Of a stretch of DNA of 64,000 nucleotides, positions 9,382 through 18,052 are shown piece by piece; the stretch's first letter is position 1, and each line of letters opens with the position of its first letter. Made by a program: the position numbers and the translations under genes. The notes beneath the pieces were generated by a model that did no database searches, was not told where the DNA came from, and saw nothing but the letters and a program-made list of their open reading frames with translations. Source of the DNA: Actinomycetaceae bacterium (lineage in GTDB: Bacteria > Actinomycetota > Actinomycetes > Actinomycetales > Actinomycetaceae); NCBI GenBank assembly GCA_030532245.1, contig JAUNLN010000005.1, positions 22,618 to 86,617 on the forward strand, written 5' to 3'.

Positions 9382-9861
9382 TTAGCCCTTGAACGGAACG
9401 GCGTCGATAATGCGTACCGGGATTTCCTTGCCGTTCGGAGCGTAGTAGGAGACGGTGTCGCCCTTCTTCGCGCCCATGATGGCTTCGCCGAGCGGAGCGT
9501 CGGGGGAGTAGACCTCGATGCCAAGACCGGCACCAGCCATGCGAGAGCCGAGGAGGAACTCGGTGCGTTCGCCGAGAATCTCAGCGGTAACCATCATGCC
9601 GAGCTCAACAACACCGTCGTCGGCAGGAGTCTCACCAACTTCGGCTTCCTTCAGCAACCCCTCGAGCTGCTGGATGCGCGTTTCGTTCATCGCCTGCTCG
9701 TCGCGTGCAGCGTGGTAGCCGCCGTTCTCTTTCAGATCGCCCTCTTGGCGTGCTTCATCAATCTTGCGAGCAATCTCCGAGCGCAACTCGGTAGAGCGGT
9801 GCTCGAGCTCCTCCTTAAGGCGGTCGTACGCTTCCTGCGTCAACCAAGTCTTCTCGGCCAT
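9382..9861 (-). CDS. greA: Transcription elongation factor GreA
   Basis: The 159-residue factor enters the secondary channel of RNA polymerase and stimulates cleavage of backtracked RNA. The N-terminal coiled-coil carries LTQEAYDRLKEELEHRSTELR and DLKENGGYHAARDEQ, where the acidic tip is expected; the C-terminal FKBP-like domain includes YSPDAPLGEAIMGAKKGDTVSY. I chose ATG 9861 (MAEKTWLT), four to five bases after GGGAGG. Upstream in-frame codons lack the family sequence. Confidence 0.96.
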   Translation of the reverse strand: MAEKTWLTQEAYDRLKEELEHRSTELRSEIARKIDEARQEGDLKENGGYHAARDEQAMNETRIQQLEGLLKEAEVGETPADDGVVELGMMVTAEILGERTEFLLGSRMAGAGLGIEVYSPDAPLGEAIMGAKKGDTVSYYAPNGKEIPVRIIDAVPFKG

Positions 9862-9947
9862 TGGCCCTCCCATAAATTTGATTGGCGCCAGGGCACTTAC
9901 TGTGCCGCAGGCGCAAGATGTGAACACTCTAGCAAGTAACTAGGACT

Positions 9948-10655
9948 TTAGATAGCTGAGAGTACCGCAAAAAACGCGGCAACGCAGTGCGTAGCCCACC
10001 CCGCGACGGTGAACGAGTGGAAAATTTCGTGGAAACCAAACGCGCGGGGGCTCGGGTCAGGCCACTTGAAACCGTATACGAGAGCTCCAATCGTGTACGC
10101 GATACCTCCGGCGATGAGGAGCCACACGACCACGGGGCCGCCGCTGGCCCAAAACTCAGGGAGGAACCAGATCGCAACCCAGCCGAGGATCACGTAGATA
10201 GGGGTTGTGAACCAGCGCGGAGCAGACGGCCAAAACACCGACGTGCCGATGCCAAGTGCCGCGCCAATCCACACGACGAGGAGCACGGTTAGCTCATCTT
10301 TCGAATCTAGGAGGGCGACCGATAGCGGGGTGTACGTGCCCGCAATGAGAAGGAAGATATTCGAGTGGTCGAACCTGCGCAGGATCGCCGTCGTCTTCGC
10401 GCTCCAGTTTCCCCTGTGGTACAGGGCCGACATGCCAAAGAGCATGAGTGTTGAAACCAGGTACACCGAAGACGCCCACTTAAGCGGGGCACCCGGAGAA
10501 AGAATGAGGAGTACGAGCGCGGCCGCGAATGCAAGAGGAGTCGTCGCCAGGTGAATCCACCCGCGAAGCAGGGGCTTTATCGCCCTGCGAGAGGCGTTAG
10601 CTGGAGCCTCATTGATGCTGTCCATAACGGCGTTGCCACTTCGGGTTGTCGTCAT
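9948..10655 (-). CDS. Hemolysin III / PAQR-family membrane protein
   Basis: The 235-residue protein has about seven membrane segments. PAQR-family marks are MSALYHRGNWS, FDHSNIFLLIAGTYTPLS and the C-terminal GFHEIFHSFTVAGWATHC, which supply the conserved Ser/Asp/His residues thought to bind zinc. In bacteria these proteins affect membrane lipid homeostasis; hemolysis is not implied by sequence. I chose ATG 10655 because GGAGGTTCCC precedes it; the in-frame ATG at 10667 lies inside that SD region. An unusual nested palindrome (10668-10708) lies immediately upstream. Confidence 0.9.
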   Translation of the reverse strand: MTTTRSGNAVMDSINEAPANASRRAIKPLLRGWIHLATTPLAFAAALVLLILSPGAPLKWASSVYLVSTLMLFGMSALYHRGNWSAKTTAILRRFDHSNIFLLIAGTYTPLSVALLDSKDELTVLLVVWIGAALGIGTSVFWPSAPRWFTTPIYVILGWVAIWFLPEFWASGGPVVVWLLIAGGIAYTIGALVYGFKWPDPSPRAFGFHEIFHSFTVAGWATHCVAAFFAVLSAI

Positions 10656-10667
10656 GGGAACCTCCAT

Positions 10668-10708
10668 AACTTACGGTTTAGTAACTTAAGGTTACTGTAC
10701 CGTAAGTT
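10668..10708. promoter_or_regulatory. Nested palindrome upstream of the hemolysin-III gene (putative operator)
   Basis: AACTTACGGT (10668-10677) pairs with ACCGTAAGTT (10699-10708), and an inner GTAAC-TTAAG-GTTAC (10681-10695) forms a second dyad. The region abuts the SD site of the minus-strand gene, a typical operator position for a repressor such as a TetR-type dimer. Confidence 0.5.
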
Positions 10709-10801
10709 AGAGCGCTAGCGTAGATCATCTCGAAACCGGCCACTTCCTCATCTAGTATCAAGGTAAGTAGTTGGTAAAACCGTTTTGCGTTAGGAGAACG
10801 C

Positions 10802-11566
10802 GTGGAGAATCGTTTGCTCTATCATCTCTACGAAAAGAGACTTGCCGCAGAGCTTACTCCCGAGCGAATTCCGAACCATGTGGGCGTGATCCTCGACGGC
10901 AATCGTCGGTGGGCGCGCGAAGGTGGAAACGCAACCGCGTACGGGCACCGCAAGGGTGCCGACAAAATAACCGAGTTCTTGCAGTGGGCGGACGAGCTTG
11001 GCATCAAAATCGTCACCCTGTGGATGCTTTCAACCGACAATCTTGGGCGCAGTGAAGACGAGTTGCGTCCGCTACTAAAAATCATCACTGAAGCTGCGGC
11101 GAGGCTCGCAAATGACGGGCGCTGGCGCCTGCGGTTCGTAGGTGACCTGACGCTTCTGCCAACCGAGACTCGTGAAGAGCTCGAAGCGTGCCTCGAAAAC
11201 GCTCCTGAACCCAAGGAAGGCGCCCTCGACGTAAATATTGCGGTCGGATACGGCGGCCGCCACGAGATTACCGACGCCGTGCGCGCCCTGCTTCGCTCGT
11301 ACTCGGATAAGGGGCTTTCCATTGACGAGGTTGCCGACGTTCTGACCGTCGACGACATCACCGACCACCTATACACCGCGGGCGTGCCGGATCCGGATTT
11401 GCTGATCCGCACGTCGGGGGAGCAGCGCCTATCAGGTTTCCTCCTGTGGCAATCCGTGCACTCGGAGTACTACTTTACGGAGGCTTACTGGCCCGATTTT
11501 AGGCGCGTCGACTTTTTGCGCGCCTTGCGCGATTTTGGTCAAAGAGAGCGACGCCTGGGCAAATAA
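10802..11566 (+). CDS. uppS: Cis-prenyltransferase (polyprenyl diphosphate synthase, UppS family)
   Basis: The 254-residue enzyme condenses isopentenyl diphosphate in cis configuration to make polyprenyl diphosphates for cell-envelope lipid carriers. The diphosphate-binding motif is GVILDGNRRWARE; WMLSTDN, VGYGGRHEI and the C-terminal RTSGEQRLSGFLLWQ and YFTEAYWPDF motifs are all present. Actinobacteria often have two such enzymes, one of which makes short chains, so the chain length is not certain. The start is GTG 10802 after TAGGAGAACGC. Confidence 0.93.
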   Translation: MENRLLYHLYEKRLAAELTPERIPNHVGVILDGNRRWAREGGNATAYGHRKGADKITEFLQWADELGIKIVTLWMLSTDNLGRSEDELRPLLKIITEAAARLANDGRWRLRFVGDLTLLPTETREELEACLENAPEPKEGALDVNIAVGYGGRHEITDAVRALLRSYSDKGLSIDEVADVLTVDDITDHLYTAGVPDPDLLIRTSGEQRLSGFLLWQSVHSEYYFTEAYWPDFRRVDFLRALRDFGQRERRLGK

Positions 11567-11592
11567 ACGCAACTAGAGTAAACGAACAGTAA

Positions 11593-11625
11593 AGACATTC
11601 TCCAATTTGGGGAATGTCTGTTTTT
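11593..11625 (+). terminator. Rho-independent terminator after uppS
   Basis: AGACATTCTCC pairs with GGGGAATGTCT (one G-T pair) around a short AT loop, followed by GTTTTT. Confidence 0.88.
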
Positions 11626-11695
11626 CTGTAACCCGCTTTTCCTTCAAACGCGGGTGTGGAGTTAATCACTTAAGTTGTATAAATGCGCTGACCTT

Positions 11696-11744
11696 AGCGG
11701 TTCAGTGATCAATTTTACAGATCCATCTCAGCCAGTGAACCGCT
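11696..11744. promoter_or_regulatory. Widely spaced inverted repeat upstream of pflB
   Basis: AGCGGTTCA (11696-11704) and TGAACCGCT (11736-11744) form a perfect 9-bp inverted repeat with 31 bases between. TGATCAATTTTA within the spacer resembles an AT-rich regulator site. It could be an operator pair about four helical turns apart, or a leader hairpin for an oxygen-regulated operon. Confidence 0.4.
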
Positions 11745-11805
11745 TGACGGGTATCGTTGTAGGTGGAAAGCAACAGTCAAGCTAATGGAAATGTGGAGTG
11801 TTGTT

Positions 11806-13914
11806 ATGGCATTTGTCGCCGTCAGTGCACACGCCGGCCAGGAACGGGTGGAGTTCCCTGAATGGGAAGGTTTTAACACCGGTAACTGGGATTATGAGAT
11901 CGATGTTCGCGACTTCATTCAGAAGAACTACACGCCCTACTTGGGCGATGCGGAGTTTTTGAGCGGACCGACCGAGAAGACGCTGCGTCTTTGGAACACC
12001 CTCGAAGAGAAGTATCTCTCCGAGGAGCGTAAGCGCCGCGTTTACGACGTTGATCTGGATACCCCGGCAGACGTAGACGCGTTTGAAGCCGGATACATTA
12101 GCGAGGACGACGACGTCATCGTCGGTTTGCAGACGGATGTTCCGCTGAAGCGTGCAATGATGCCGTTTGGTGGTTGGCGCATGGTCGAGACCGCCATTAA
12201 GGAAGCGGGCAAGGAGCCGAACCCGGACGTCAAGAAGATCTTCACGCAGTACCGCAAGACGCACAACGATGCGGTATTCGACATTTACACGCCGCGCATT
12301 CGCGCAGCCCGCTCCTCTCACATCATCACGGGTCTTCCCGACGCATACGGCCGTGGCCGCATCATAGGTGACTACCGCCGCGTCGCTCTTTACGGTGTTG
12401 ACTACCTGATTGAGCAGAAGCAGAAGGATAAGGACCTCGTTGCAGACAAGCCGTTCAGCGAGCACTGGGCACGCTACCGTGAGGAGCACGCCGAGCAGAT
12501 TAAGGCGCTGAAGAAGCTGAAGAGCATGGCCGCTAAGTACGGCTTTGACATCTCCCGCCCGGCAGCAACCGCTAAGGAAGCTGTTCAGTGGACTTACTTC
12601 GGCTACCTCGGCTCCGTTAAGTCTCAGGACGGCGCGGCAATGTCGTTCGGTCGCCTCTCCGCGTTCTTCGACTCCTACTTCGAGCGCGACTTCGCGCGCG
12701 GCATCCTCACCGAGGAAGAAGCACAGGAGATCATCGACGCGCTCGTCATTAAGCTTCGTATCGTTCGCTTCTTGCGCACCGAAGCATACGACCAGATCTT
12801 CTCCGGCGACCCGTACTGGGCAACCTGGTCTGACGGCGGTTTTGGTGAGGACGGTCGTCCGCTAGTTACGAAGACTTCGTTCCGCCTCCTCCAGACCCTC
12901 GTGAACCTTGGCCCGGCACCCGAGCCGAACATCACCGTGTTCTGGTCGGATCAGCTCCCCGAGGGCTACAAGCGCTTCTGCGCAAAGGTTTCGATCGAAA
13001 CCTCGTCGATCCAGTACGAGTCTGACCACCAGATTCGTGAGCGCTGGGGCGACGACGCCGCAATCGCATGCTGCGTATCCCCGATGCGCGTAGGTAAGCA
13101 GATGCAGTTCTTCGGCGCTCGCGTGAACACGGCGAAGGCCCTCCTCTACGCGATCAACGGTGGTCGCGACGAGGTTTCCGGCAAGCTCGTTGTTCCCGGC
13201 TACGAAGGCGTTGAGGGCGACGGCCCGCTCGACTTCGACGAAGTTTGGGAAAAGTATGAGGAGATGCTCGACTGGGTTGTCGCAACCTACGTTGAGGCTC
13301 TCAACATCATCCACTACTCCCACGACCGCTACGCGTACGAGGCCATGGAAATGGCTCTGCACGACTCCGAGATCACCCGCACGATGGGCTGTGGTATCGC
13401 AGGCCTGTCGATCGTTGCGGACTCGCTCTCGGCAATCAAGTACGCGAAGGTCACGCCTGTTCGCGACGAGACCGGCCTCGTAGTTGACTACGTGACGGAG
13501 GGCGAGTTCCCCCGTTACGGCAACGACGACGACCGCGCGGACGACATTGCAGCCACGATCGTTCACACCGTGATGGAGAAGATCAAGGCCATCCCGATGT
13601 ACCGTGACGCGATCCCGACCCAGTCGGTTCTCACGATCACGTCGAACGTGGTTTACGGCAAGGCAACCGGCGCCTTCCCGTCGGGCCACCAGGCTGGCAC
13701 GCCGTTCGCACCGGGCGCGAACCCGGAGAACGGTGCTGACACGCACGGCATGCTCGCTTCGATGCTTTCGGTAGGCAAGCTTGACTACTCGGACGCACTC
13801 GACGGCATCTCCCTAACCAACACCATCATCCCGTCCTCACTCGGACGTAACTTGGATGAGCAGATCGAAAACCTCGTCGGTATTATGGATGCCGGCTTTA
13901 TCAAGAAGGACTAA
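11806..13914 (+). CDS. pflB: Pyruvate formate-lyase catalytic core, lacking the glycyl-radical domain
   Basis: The 702-residue protein matches the catalytic barrel of formate C-acetyltransferase (pyruvate + CoA to acetyl-CoA + formate). The active-site cysteine pair lies at residues 422-423 in [36 protein letters not shown] and [21 protein letters not shown] are further PFL signatures. The chain stops after [14 protein letters not shown], just where E. coli PflB continues into its C-terminal glycyl-radical domain (about 50-60 residues more). That domain is encoded by the next gene. I chose ATG 11806 because GGAG lies eight bases upstream; ATG 11785 is in frame. The core alone cannot form the essential radical, so it should depend on the neighbouring subunit. 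Confidence 0.95.
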   Translation: MAFVAVSAHAGQERVEFPEWEGFNTGNWDYEIDVRDFIQKNYTPYLGDAEFLSGPTEKTLRLWNTLEEKYLSEERKRRVYDVDLDTPADVDAFEAGYISEDDDVIVGLQTDVPLKRAMMPFGGWRMVETAIKEAGKEPNPDVKKIFTQYRKTHNDAVFDIYTPRIRAARSSHIITGLPDAYGRGRIIGDYRRVALYGVDYLIEQKQKDKDLVADKPFSEHWARYREEHAEQIKALKKLKSMAAKYGFDISRPAATAKEAVQWTYFGYLGSVKSQDGAAMSFGRLSAFFDSYFERDFARGILTEEEAQEIIDALVIKLRIVRFLRTEAYDQIFSGDPYWATWSDGGFGEDGRPLVTKTSFRLLQTLVNLGPAPEPNITVFWSDQLPEGYKRFCAKVSIETSSIQYESDHQIRERWGDDAAIACCVSPMRVGKQMQFFGARVNTAKALLYAINGGRDEVSGKLVVPGYEGVEGDGPLDFDEVWEKYEEMLDWVVATYVEALNIIHYSHDRYAYEAMEMALHDSEITRTMGCGIAGLSIVADSLSAIKYAKVTPVRDETGLVVDYVTEGEFPRYGNDDDRADDIAATIVHTVMEKIKAIPMYRDAIPTQSVLTITSNVVYGKATGAFPSGHQAGTPFAPGANPENGADTHGMLASMLSVGKLDYSDALDGISLTNTIIPSSLGRNLDEQIENLVGIMDAGFIKKD

Positions 13915-13918
13915 CAAA

Positions 13919-14170
13919 ATGGCAGCAAAGAGCTTTGATGAGCGCCTCGCTTCGATGAAGGCAAACCGTATGGCATCCGGTGGTGTTGAGGGCCTCTACC
14001 ACGCGAACATCAACGTTTTGAACCGCGAAACGCTTGAAGATGCGATGGAGAATCCGGAGAAGTACCCGCAGCTCACCGTCCGTGTTTCGGGTTACGCCGT
14101 CAACTTCGTGCGCCTCACGCGCGAGCAGCAGCTCGACGTGCTCTCCCGCACCTTCCACGACGGACTCTAA
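13919..14170 (+). CDS. Separate glycyl-radical subunit of pyruvate formate-lyase (GrcA-like)
   Basis: This 83-residue protein corresponds to the C-terminal radical domain of [23 protein letters not shown] then RVSGYAVNF, with the radical glycine at residue 58, and [15 protein letters not shown] at the end. Residues 1-20 are a charged helix-like extension absent from normal PFL. The ATG is preceded by AAGAAGGA with an eight-base spacing, four bases after the pflB stop. E. coli GrcA (YfiD) is a similar stand-alone domain that repairs damaged PflB, but there PflB keeps its own radical domain. Here the core lacks one, so this protein is likely an obligatory subunit. A +1 frameshift joining both reading frames is also formally possible. 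Confidence 0.9.
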   Translation: MAAKSFDERLASMKANRMASGGVEGLYHANINVLNRETLEDAMENPEKYPQLTVRVSGYAVNFVRLTREQQLDVLSRTFHDGL

Positions 14171-14173
14171 AGA

Positions 14174-15085
14174 TTGACTATCACTAGTGTGGGGTGGGAT
14201 TCCCCGGTAGCCTTCGAACAGTCGGAGGGTTCTACCGGGGAGTACCGCCCCGCTCCGCTAGACGTTGAAGTTCCCCGCGCTGCTGGTGCTGGACTGGACG
14301 GTATCGCACCCGCGCCGCAAATGGATCGCCACGAGCACCTCCAAGCGGTACGAGAGGGCAAACTAGGGTCTATCCACTCTTGGGAACTAGTCACGGCCAT
14401 GGACGGGCCGGGAACGCGCGCAACCGTGTTCTTCTCCGGCTGTCCGCTTCGCTGCCTGTACTGCCACAACCCCGACACGCTGTTCATGCGCAAGGGCACT
14501 CCCGTACAGCTTGAAGACCTAATGGACAGGCTCCGCCGCTACAAGGCGATCTTCAAGGTGACCGGAGGCGGCGTAACGTTCTCGGGTGGCGAGCCGCTAA
14601 TGCAGCCGAAGTTCCTCGCAAATCTTCTCCGCGCATGCAAAGAAGAGGGGATCTCCACTGCTATCGACACGTCTGGAAATCTTGGCGATAACTGCACGGA
14701 CGAGATGATCTCTAATCTCGACCTCGTGCTACTAGACGTCAAAAGCGGAGATCCAGACACGTACTTCCGCGCTACGGCCGCCGAGCTTGCGCCTACGATC
14801 AGGTTCGGCAATCGGCTGGCGGAGGCGGGAACGCGCGTGTGGATTCGCTTTGTGCTCGTTCCGGGTCTAACCGACGCGAAGGAGAACATCGAGGCGGTTG
14901 CCGACATCGTGGCTGGATGGCCGAACGTCGAGCGCGTGGAAGTGCTCCCGTTCCACCAGATGGCCCGCGACAAGTGGGAATCGCTCGGCATGGACTACAA
15001 GCTCGCCGACGTGCAGCCTCCGTCAAAGGAAGCGGCGGAAGCGGCTCGTGAAATCTTCCGCTCCCGCGGGATCGAAACGCACTAG
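14174..15085 (+). CDS. pflA: Pyruvate formate-lyase activating enzyme
   Basis: This radical-SAM enzyme abstracts hydrogen from the PFL glycine. The iron-sulfur motif CPLRCLYC holds the three cluster cysteines, and GSIHSWELVTAMDGPGTR, GGGVTFSGGEPLMQP and IDTSGNLGDN match PFL activases. The recognisable enzyme starts near residue 66, so a 65-residue Pro/Glu-rich extension precedes it if TTG 14174 is used. ATG 14321 would give about 254 residues, the usual length, but no SD is visible there. The TTG lies three bases after the radical-subunit stop, which suggests translational coupling. Confidence 0.93.
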   Translation: MTITSVGWDSPVAFEQSEGSTGEYRPAPLDVEVPRAAGAGLDGIAPAPQMDRHEHLQAVREGKLGSIHSWELVTAMDGPGTRATVFFSGCPLRCLYCHNPDTLFMRKGTPVQLEDLMDRLRRYKAIFKVTGGGVTFSGGEPLMQPKFLANLLRACKEEGISTAIDTSGNLGDNCTDEMISNLDLVLLDVKSGDPDTYFRATAAELAPTIRFGNRLAEAGTRVWIRFVLVPGLTDAKENIEAVADIVAGWPNVERVEVLPFHQMARDKWESLGMDYKLADVQPPSKEAAEAAREIFRSRGIETH

Positions 15086-15158
15086 ACGAGGCTTGCTAGA
15101 GAGTTCGCTAAGTAGCGTTTTGTAGCCGAGGCTCGCTAGATTTCGTGTGATTTTAAAA

Positions 15159-15193
15159 AGTTGAAGGCTCCGGTCACCCCGGAGCCTTCAACT
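15159..15193. terminator. Bidirectional terminator between pflA and the sugar kinase
   Basis: AGTTGAAGGCTCCGG pairs perfectly with CCGGAGCCTTCAACT around TCACC, with A-rich and T-rich flanks. The genes converge. Confidence 0.92.
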
Positions 15194-15229
15194 GTATTTA
15201 CCTGTAGCGCTATTTGCTTGAACAGGCGT

Positions 15230-16144
15230 TTAGGCGAGTTCCTTCTTCCACGGCGGGTTGGCGCCGGCGCGAGAAACCGTGATCGCGGAGATGGAGCTGG
15301 CGCGAGCCAGAACTCGAACGACGGTTTCGCGGTCGATGTTTGCAAGGGCGTAGCGGTTGCCAGAGCCGAGCATATTTTCGCTCCAAAGAGCGTCGATGAG
15401 GCCACCCATGAACGAGTCACCAGCACCCACGGTGTCTACGACCTTCACGTCCGCTGCGGGCATGTCGATGCGCTCGCCCGAAATGAACGCGCTCGAGCCT
15501 TCACCGCCGCGCGTTACGACAACTAGTGACGCGCCAAGTTCCAGCCAAGACTGTGCGACGGCGTCGATATCGGCAGAGCCCGAGAGCCACTCGATGTCTT
15601 CATCGGAGGTTTTAACGACGTCTGCAAGGCTGATGAGTTCTTTTACGCGCTCGTACGCGGTAGCGGGATCACCCATGATTGAGGGGCGAGCATTCGGGTC
15701 GTAGGAGATCGTGGCGAACTCTTTTGCGCGGGCGAGTAGCTGAACTACTTCGGAGCCTCCCGGCTCCAAGGTTGCGGCGATCGATCCGGCGTGCACTACG
15801 GGGGTGTCTTCGTCTATCTCAATCTGCGGTACTTGCCATTCGATGTCGAACTCGTAGGTTGCAGCGCCCGTCTCGTCGAGCGTGGCAAGCGCGGTCGAAG
15901 TCTTTTGTGCGCCCATGGATTCGGGCATTACCCGCACGTTCGATTCTTCTAGGTGGCCCTTCACGAGGTTGCCGCGAGCATCTTGGCCAAGCCAGGTGAG
16001 CAACTGTACGTCGCGGTCTAGGCGGCCGAGGGTGAGCGCAACGTTGGCGGGGGAGCCGCCTGGAATCTCTTTTCGGTCACCGCGCTTTGGCACGACGATA
16101 TCTACAAGTGCTTCTCCAACGACGAGTGCTTTTGCGTTTCGCAT
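15230..16144 (-). CDS. PfkB-family carbohydrate kinase (probable fructokinase)
   Basis: The 304-residue kinase phosphorylates a sugar with ATP. GGSPANVALTLGRL is the first PfkB signature and DTVGAGDSFMGGLIDAL the second, with the catalytic Asp in AGDS. The N-terminus ALVVGEALVDIV and YDPNARPSIM resemble fructokinases, but ribokinase-like specificity cannot be excluded. I chose ATG 16144 because AAGGAG lies five to six bases upstream. No transporter or regulator gene is adjacent to indicate the substrate. Confidence 0.85.
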   Translation of the reverse strand: MRNAKALVVGEALVDIVVPKRGDRKEIPGGSPANVALTLGRLDRDVQLLTWLGQDARGNLVKGHLEESNVRVMPESMGAQKTSTALATLDETGAATYEFDIEWQVPQIEIDEDTPVVHAGSIAATLEPGGSEVVQLLARAKEFATISYDPNARPSIMGDPATAYERVKELISLADVVKTSDEDIEWLSGSADIDAVAQSWLELGASLVVVTRGGEGSSAFISGERIDMPAADVKVVDTVGAGDSFMGGLIDALWSENMLGSGNRYALANIDRETVVRVLARASSISAITVSRAGANPPWKKELA

Positions 16145-16236
16145 ATGTCTCCTTAGAGAGTCAGCCCTGAGCACGTTCACACGCACACTTTCAGGCTCTA
16201 GTCTACGTGTCTTACCTAGAAGGCTTCTAAAAAGTC

Positions 16237-16476
16237 CTAGTTTTGAGCCGGCGCATTAGCGGGGGTGCCCTCACCGCGTGCGTTCTGGATGCGCGCTTCA
16301 GCTGCGCTTAGGATTGCATGGCAGCGCGCTGCAAGTGCTTCACCGCGTTCCCACATGGAGAGAGTCTCTTCAAGAGGTGCCTGACCTCCCTCAAGACTCT
16401 TCACGATACGCACGAGTTCGTCGCGCGCCTGCTCGTAACTCAGCTGGTCGGGGCTGGGGAGCTGTTCGTTTGCCAT
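16237..16476 (-). CDS. xseB: Exodeoxyribonuclease VII small subunit
   Basis: The 79-residue helical protein matches Xse[21 protein letters not shown] followed by [16 protein letters not shown] and a C-terminal helix. Several copies bind one XseA to form exonuclease VII. It lies 37 bases after xseA on the same strand, and GGAGATACC precedes its ATG, so the two form one operon. Confidence 0.93.
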   Translation of the reverse strand: MANEQLPSPDQLSYEQARDELVRIVKSLEGGQAPLEETLSMWERGEALAARCHAILSAAEARIQNARGEGTPANAPAQN

Positions 16477-16513
16477 TGGTATCTCCTAAAAGTTGGTTGG
16501 AAGTTGAGGGTTG

Positions 16514-17920
16514 CTAGCTGCCAGACTCGTCTTGCTGCTGCGCGGGAGGTTGAGTACCAAATACGGTTGTGATCATGGAGCCGCGGGCAAGCATGACCTC
16601 CAAAATGTCGCCCTTCTTAACGGAGGCAACATCGGTAACCACGCCCACACCAGGTGCCTTTACGATCGAGTAGCCGCGCTCCAAAGTCGATTGTGGAGAC
16701 ATCGCCCGCAGGGTCGCGGTGTTCGTTGCAAGAGCAGTGCGCTCGCGAATAACTCTTGACTCAACGAGGTGACGCATCGTTTGAACGGTTTGCGAAAGCG
16801 AGGTCTTGTAAACCTGTAGCGATCCGGTGGGTTCGCGAAGCACAGGCCGGTCTTGAAGTAGCGTCAAGTATCGACGTTCTCGCGCAACCATTTCCGATAC
16901 GCGAAGGAGCATCGCTTCGCGGGCGCGCGCAAGGTTCATTCGCTCCTCTTTAAGGTCTGGCACGACTTTCCTTGCGGCATCCGTTGGCGTCGAAGCGCGA
17001 ACGTCCGCAACCAGGTCTAGCAAAGGTGCGTCACCCTCGTGGCCAATCGCTGAAACGATAGGTGTTCTAGTGTTGAATGCCGCGCGCACGATCTGCTCGT
17101 CGGAGAAGGGCAGGAGGTCTTCAACGGAACCCCCACCTCGCGCAACGATGATCACGTCTACGTGTTCGAGCGCGTCAAGTTCCGCGATAGCTGCGCTAAC
17201 CCCGGGCGCTGCACCCGGGCCTTGCACGAGCACTTCGCGAATCTCAAACCTTGCGCCCGGCCAGCGCGCGGTCGCGTTCACAAGTACGTCGTCTTTCGCC
17301 TTCGCATTCCGACCGCAAATGAGGCCGATCGTGCGGGGCAGGAAGGGTAGCGGCTTCTTGTGTTCGGCGTTGAAAAGCCCCTCCGCGGCGAGACGCTTTC
17401 GAAGCATCTCGATCTGGGCGAGCAGATCACCGATACCAACGGGGTAGATTTCAGCAGCCTGCAGGTTGAGGCGCCCCGAACGCTCCCAGAAAGTGGGCTT
17501 CACGCGGGCGACGACTCTCGTGCCCGCCTGCACTGCGCCTCCGGTTTGGGCGAGTACGCCACCAAACACGGTGACGTCCATCGACACGTCCTCATTCACA
17601 TCCCGAATGGTGAGGAACGACATTTTCGTGGCGGGTCGCTCGTTTAACTGCACGACCTGCGCCTCAACCCAAAGGGGCGACATGCGGTCGATGTACTGCT
17701 TCATGTTCTTGGAAAGCAGGGCGAGAGGCCACGGGTTCTCCCGCGTAGTGTCTCGCGCAAGTCTCGCCGGCACAGGTCTTGCCTGCACGTTACCGTCTTG
17801 CGCCGGCCCGTTTTGCGTTGCTCCAGCTGGTGCAGCGCCCATGTGCCCGGCGGCGCTTGGCGCCGACCTGTAGGGGGCGCCTCCCGTGCCCGCGGGTGGT
17901 GGCCCGGCGTTAGTTAGCAT
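16514..17920 (-). CDS. xseA: Exodeoxyribonuclease VII large subunit
   Basis: The 468-residue catalytic subunit degrades single-stranded DNA from both ends. After a Pro/Ala/Gly-rich N-terminal segment of about 60 residues comes the OB fold ([20 protein letters not shown] to YPVGIGDLL), then the catalytic domain with [36 protein letters not shown] and [18 protein letters not shown], all XseA signatures. A coiled-coil C-terminal region follows. I chose ATG 17920, seven bases after GGGGAGA; an in-frame TTG twelve bases upstream lies within that SD region. The gene is divergent from ispH. Confidence 0.96.
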   Translation of the reverse strand: MLTNAGPPPAGTGGAPYRSAPSAAGHMGAAPAGATQNGPAQDGNVQARPVPARLARDTTRENPWPLALLSKNMKQYIDRMSPLWVEAQVVQLNERPATKMSFLTIRDVNEDVSMDVTVFGGVLAQTGGAVQAGTRVVARVKPTFWERSGRLNLQAAEIYPVGIGDLLAQIEMLRKRLAAEGLFNAEHKKPLPFLPRTIGLICGRNAKAKDDVLVNATARWPGARFEIREVLVQGPGAAPGVSAAIAELDALEHVDVIIVARGGGSVEDLLPFSDEQIVRAAFNTRTPIVSAIGHEGDAPLLDLVADVRASTPTDAARKVVPDLKEERMNLARAREAMLLRVSEMVARERRYLTLLQDRPVLREPTGSLQVYKTSLSQTVQTMRHLVESRVIRERTALATNTATLRAMSPQSTLERGYSIVKAPGVGVVTDVASVKKGDILEVMLARGSMITTVFGTQPPAQQQDESGS

Positions 17921-18040
17921 GATTCTCCCCAAGGTTTGTTGTCGATTGAAGGCGGCCGCCTTCGCCCCTTAAGTTTACGTACTGGGGCGGACATTAGATG
18001 TTTGGAGATTTTTGAAGCAGAAATATTAGCTGTTTGCGGT

Positions 18041-18046
18041 TATCTT
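18041..18046 (+). promoter_or_regulatory. -10 element for leaderless ispH
   Basis: TATCTT is followed by exactly six bases and the GTG start at 18053. Confidence 0.6.
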
Positions 18047-18052
18047 AGAGGC

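Noticed and set aside
12862-13746. Long minus-strand open frame opposite pflB
   Set aside because: Shadow of the PFL coding frame; no motif, SD or promoter.
13903-13925. pflB split as a simple frameshift sequencing error
   Set aside because: The second gene has its own SD, an ATG and a 20-residue N-terminal extension not found in intact PFL; a single-base fix would leave that extension unexplained. Kept as an alternative only.
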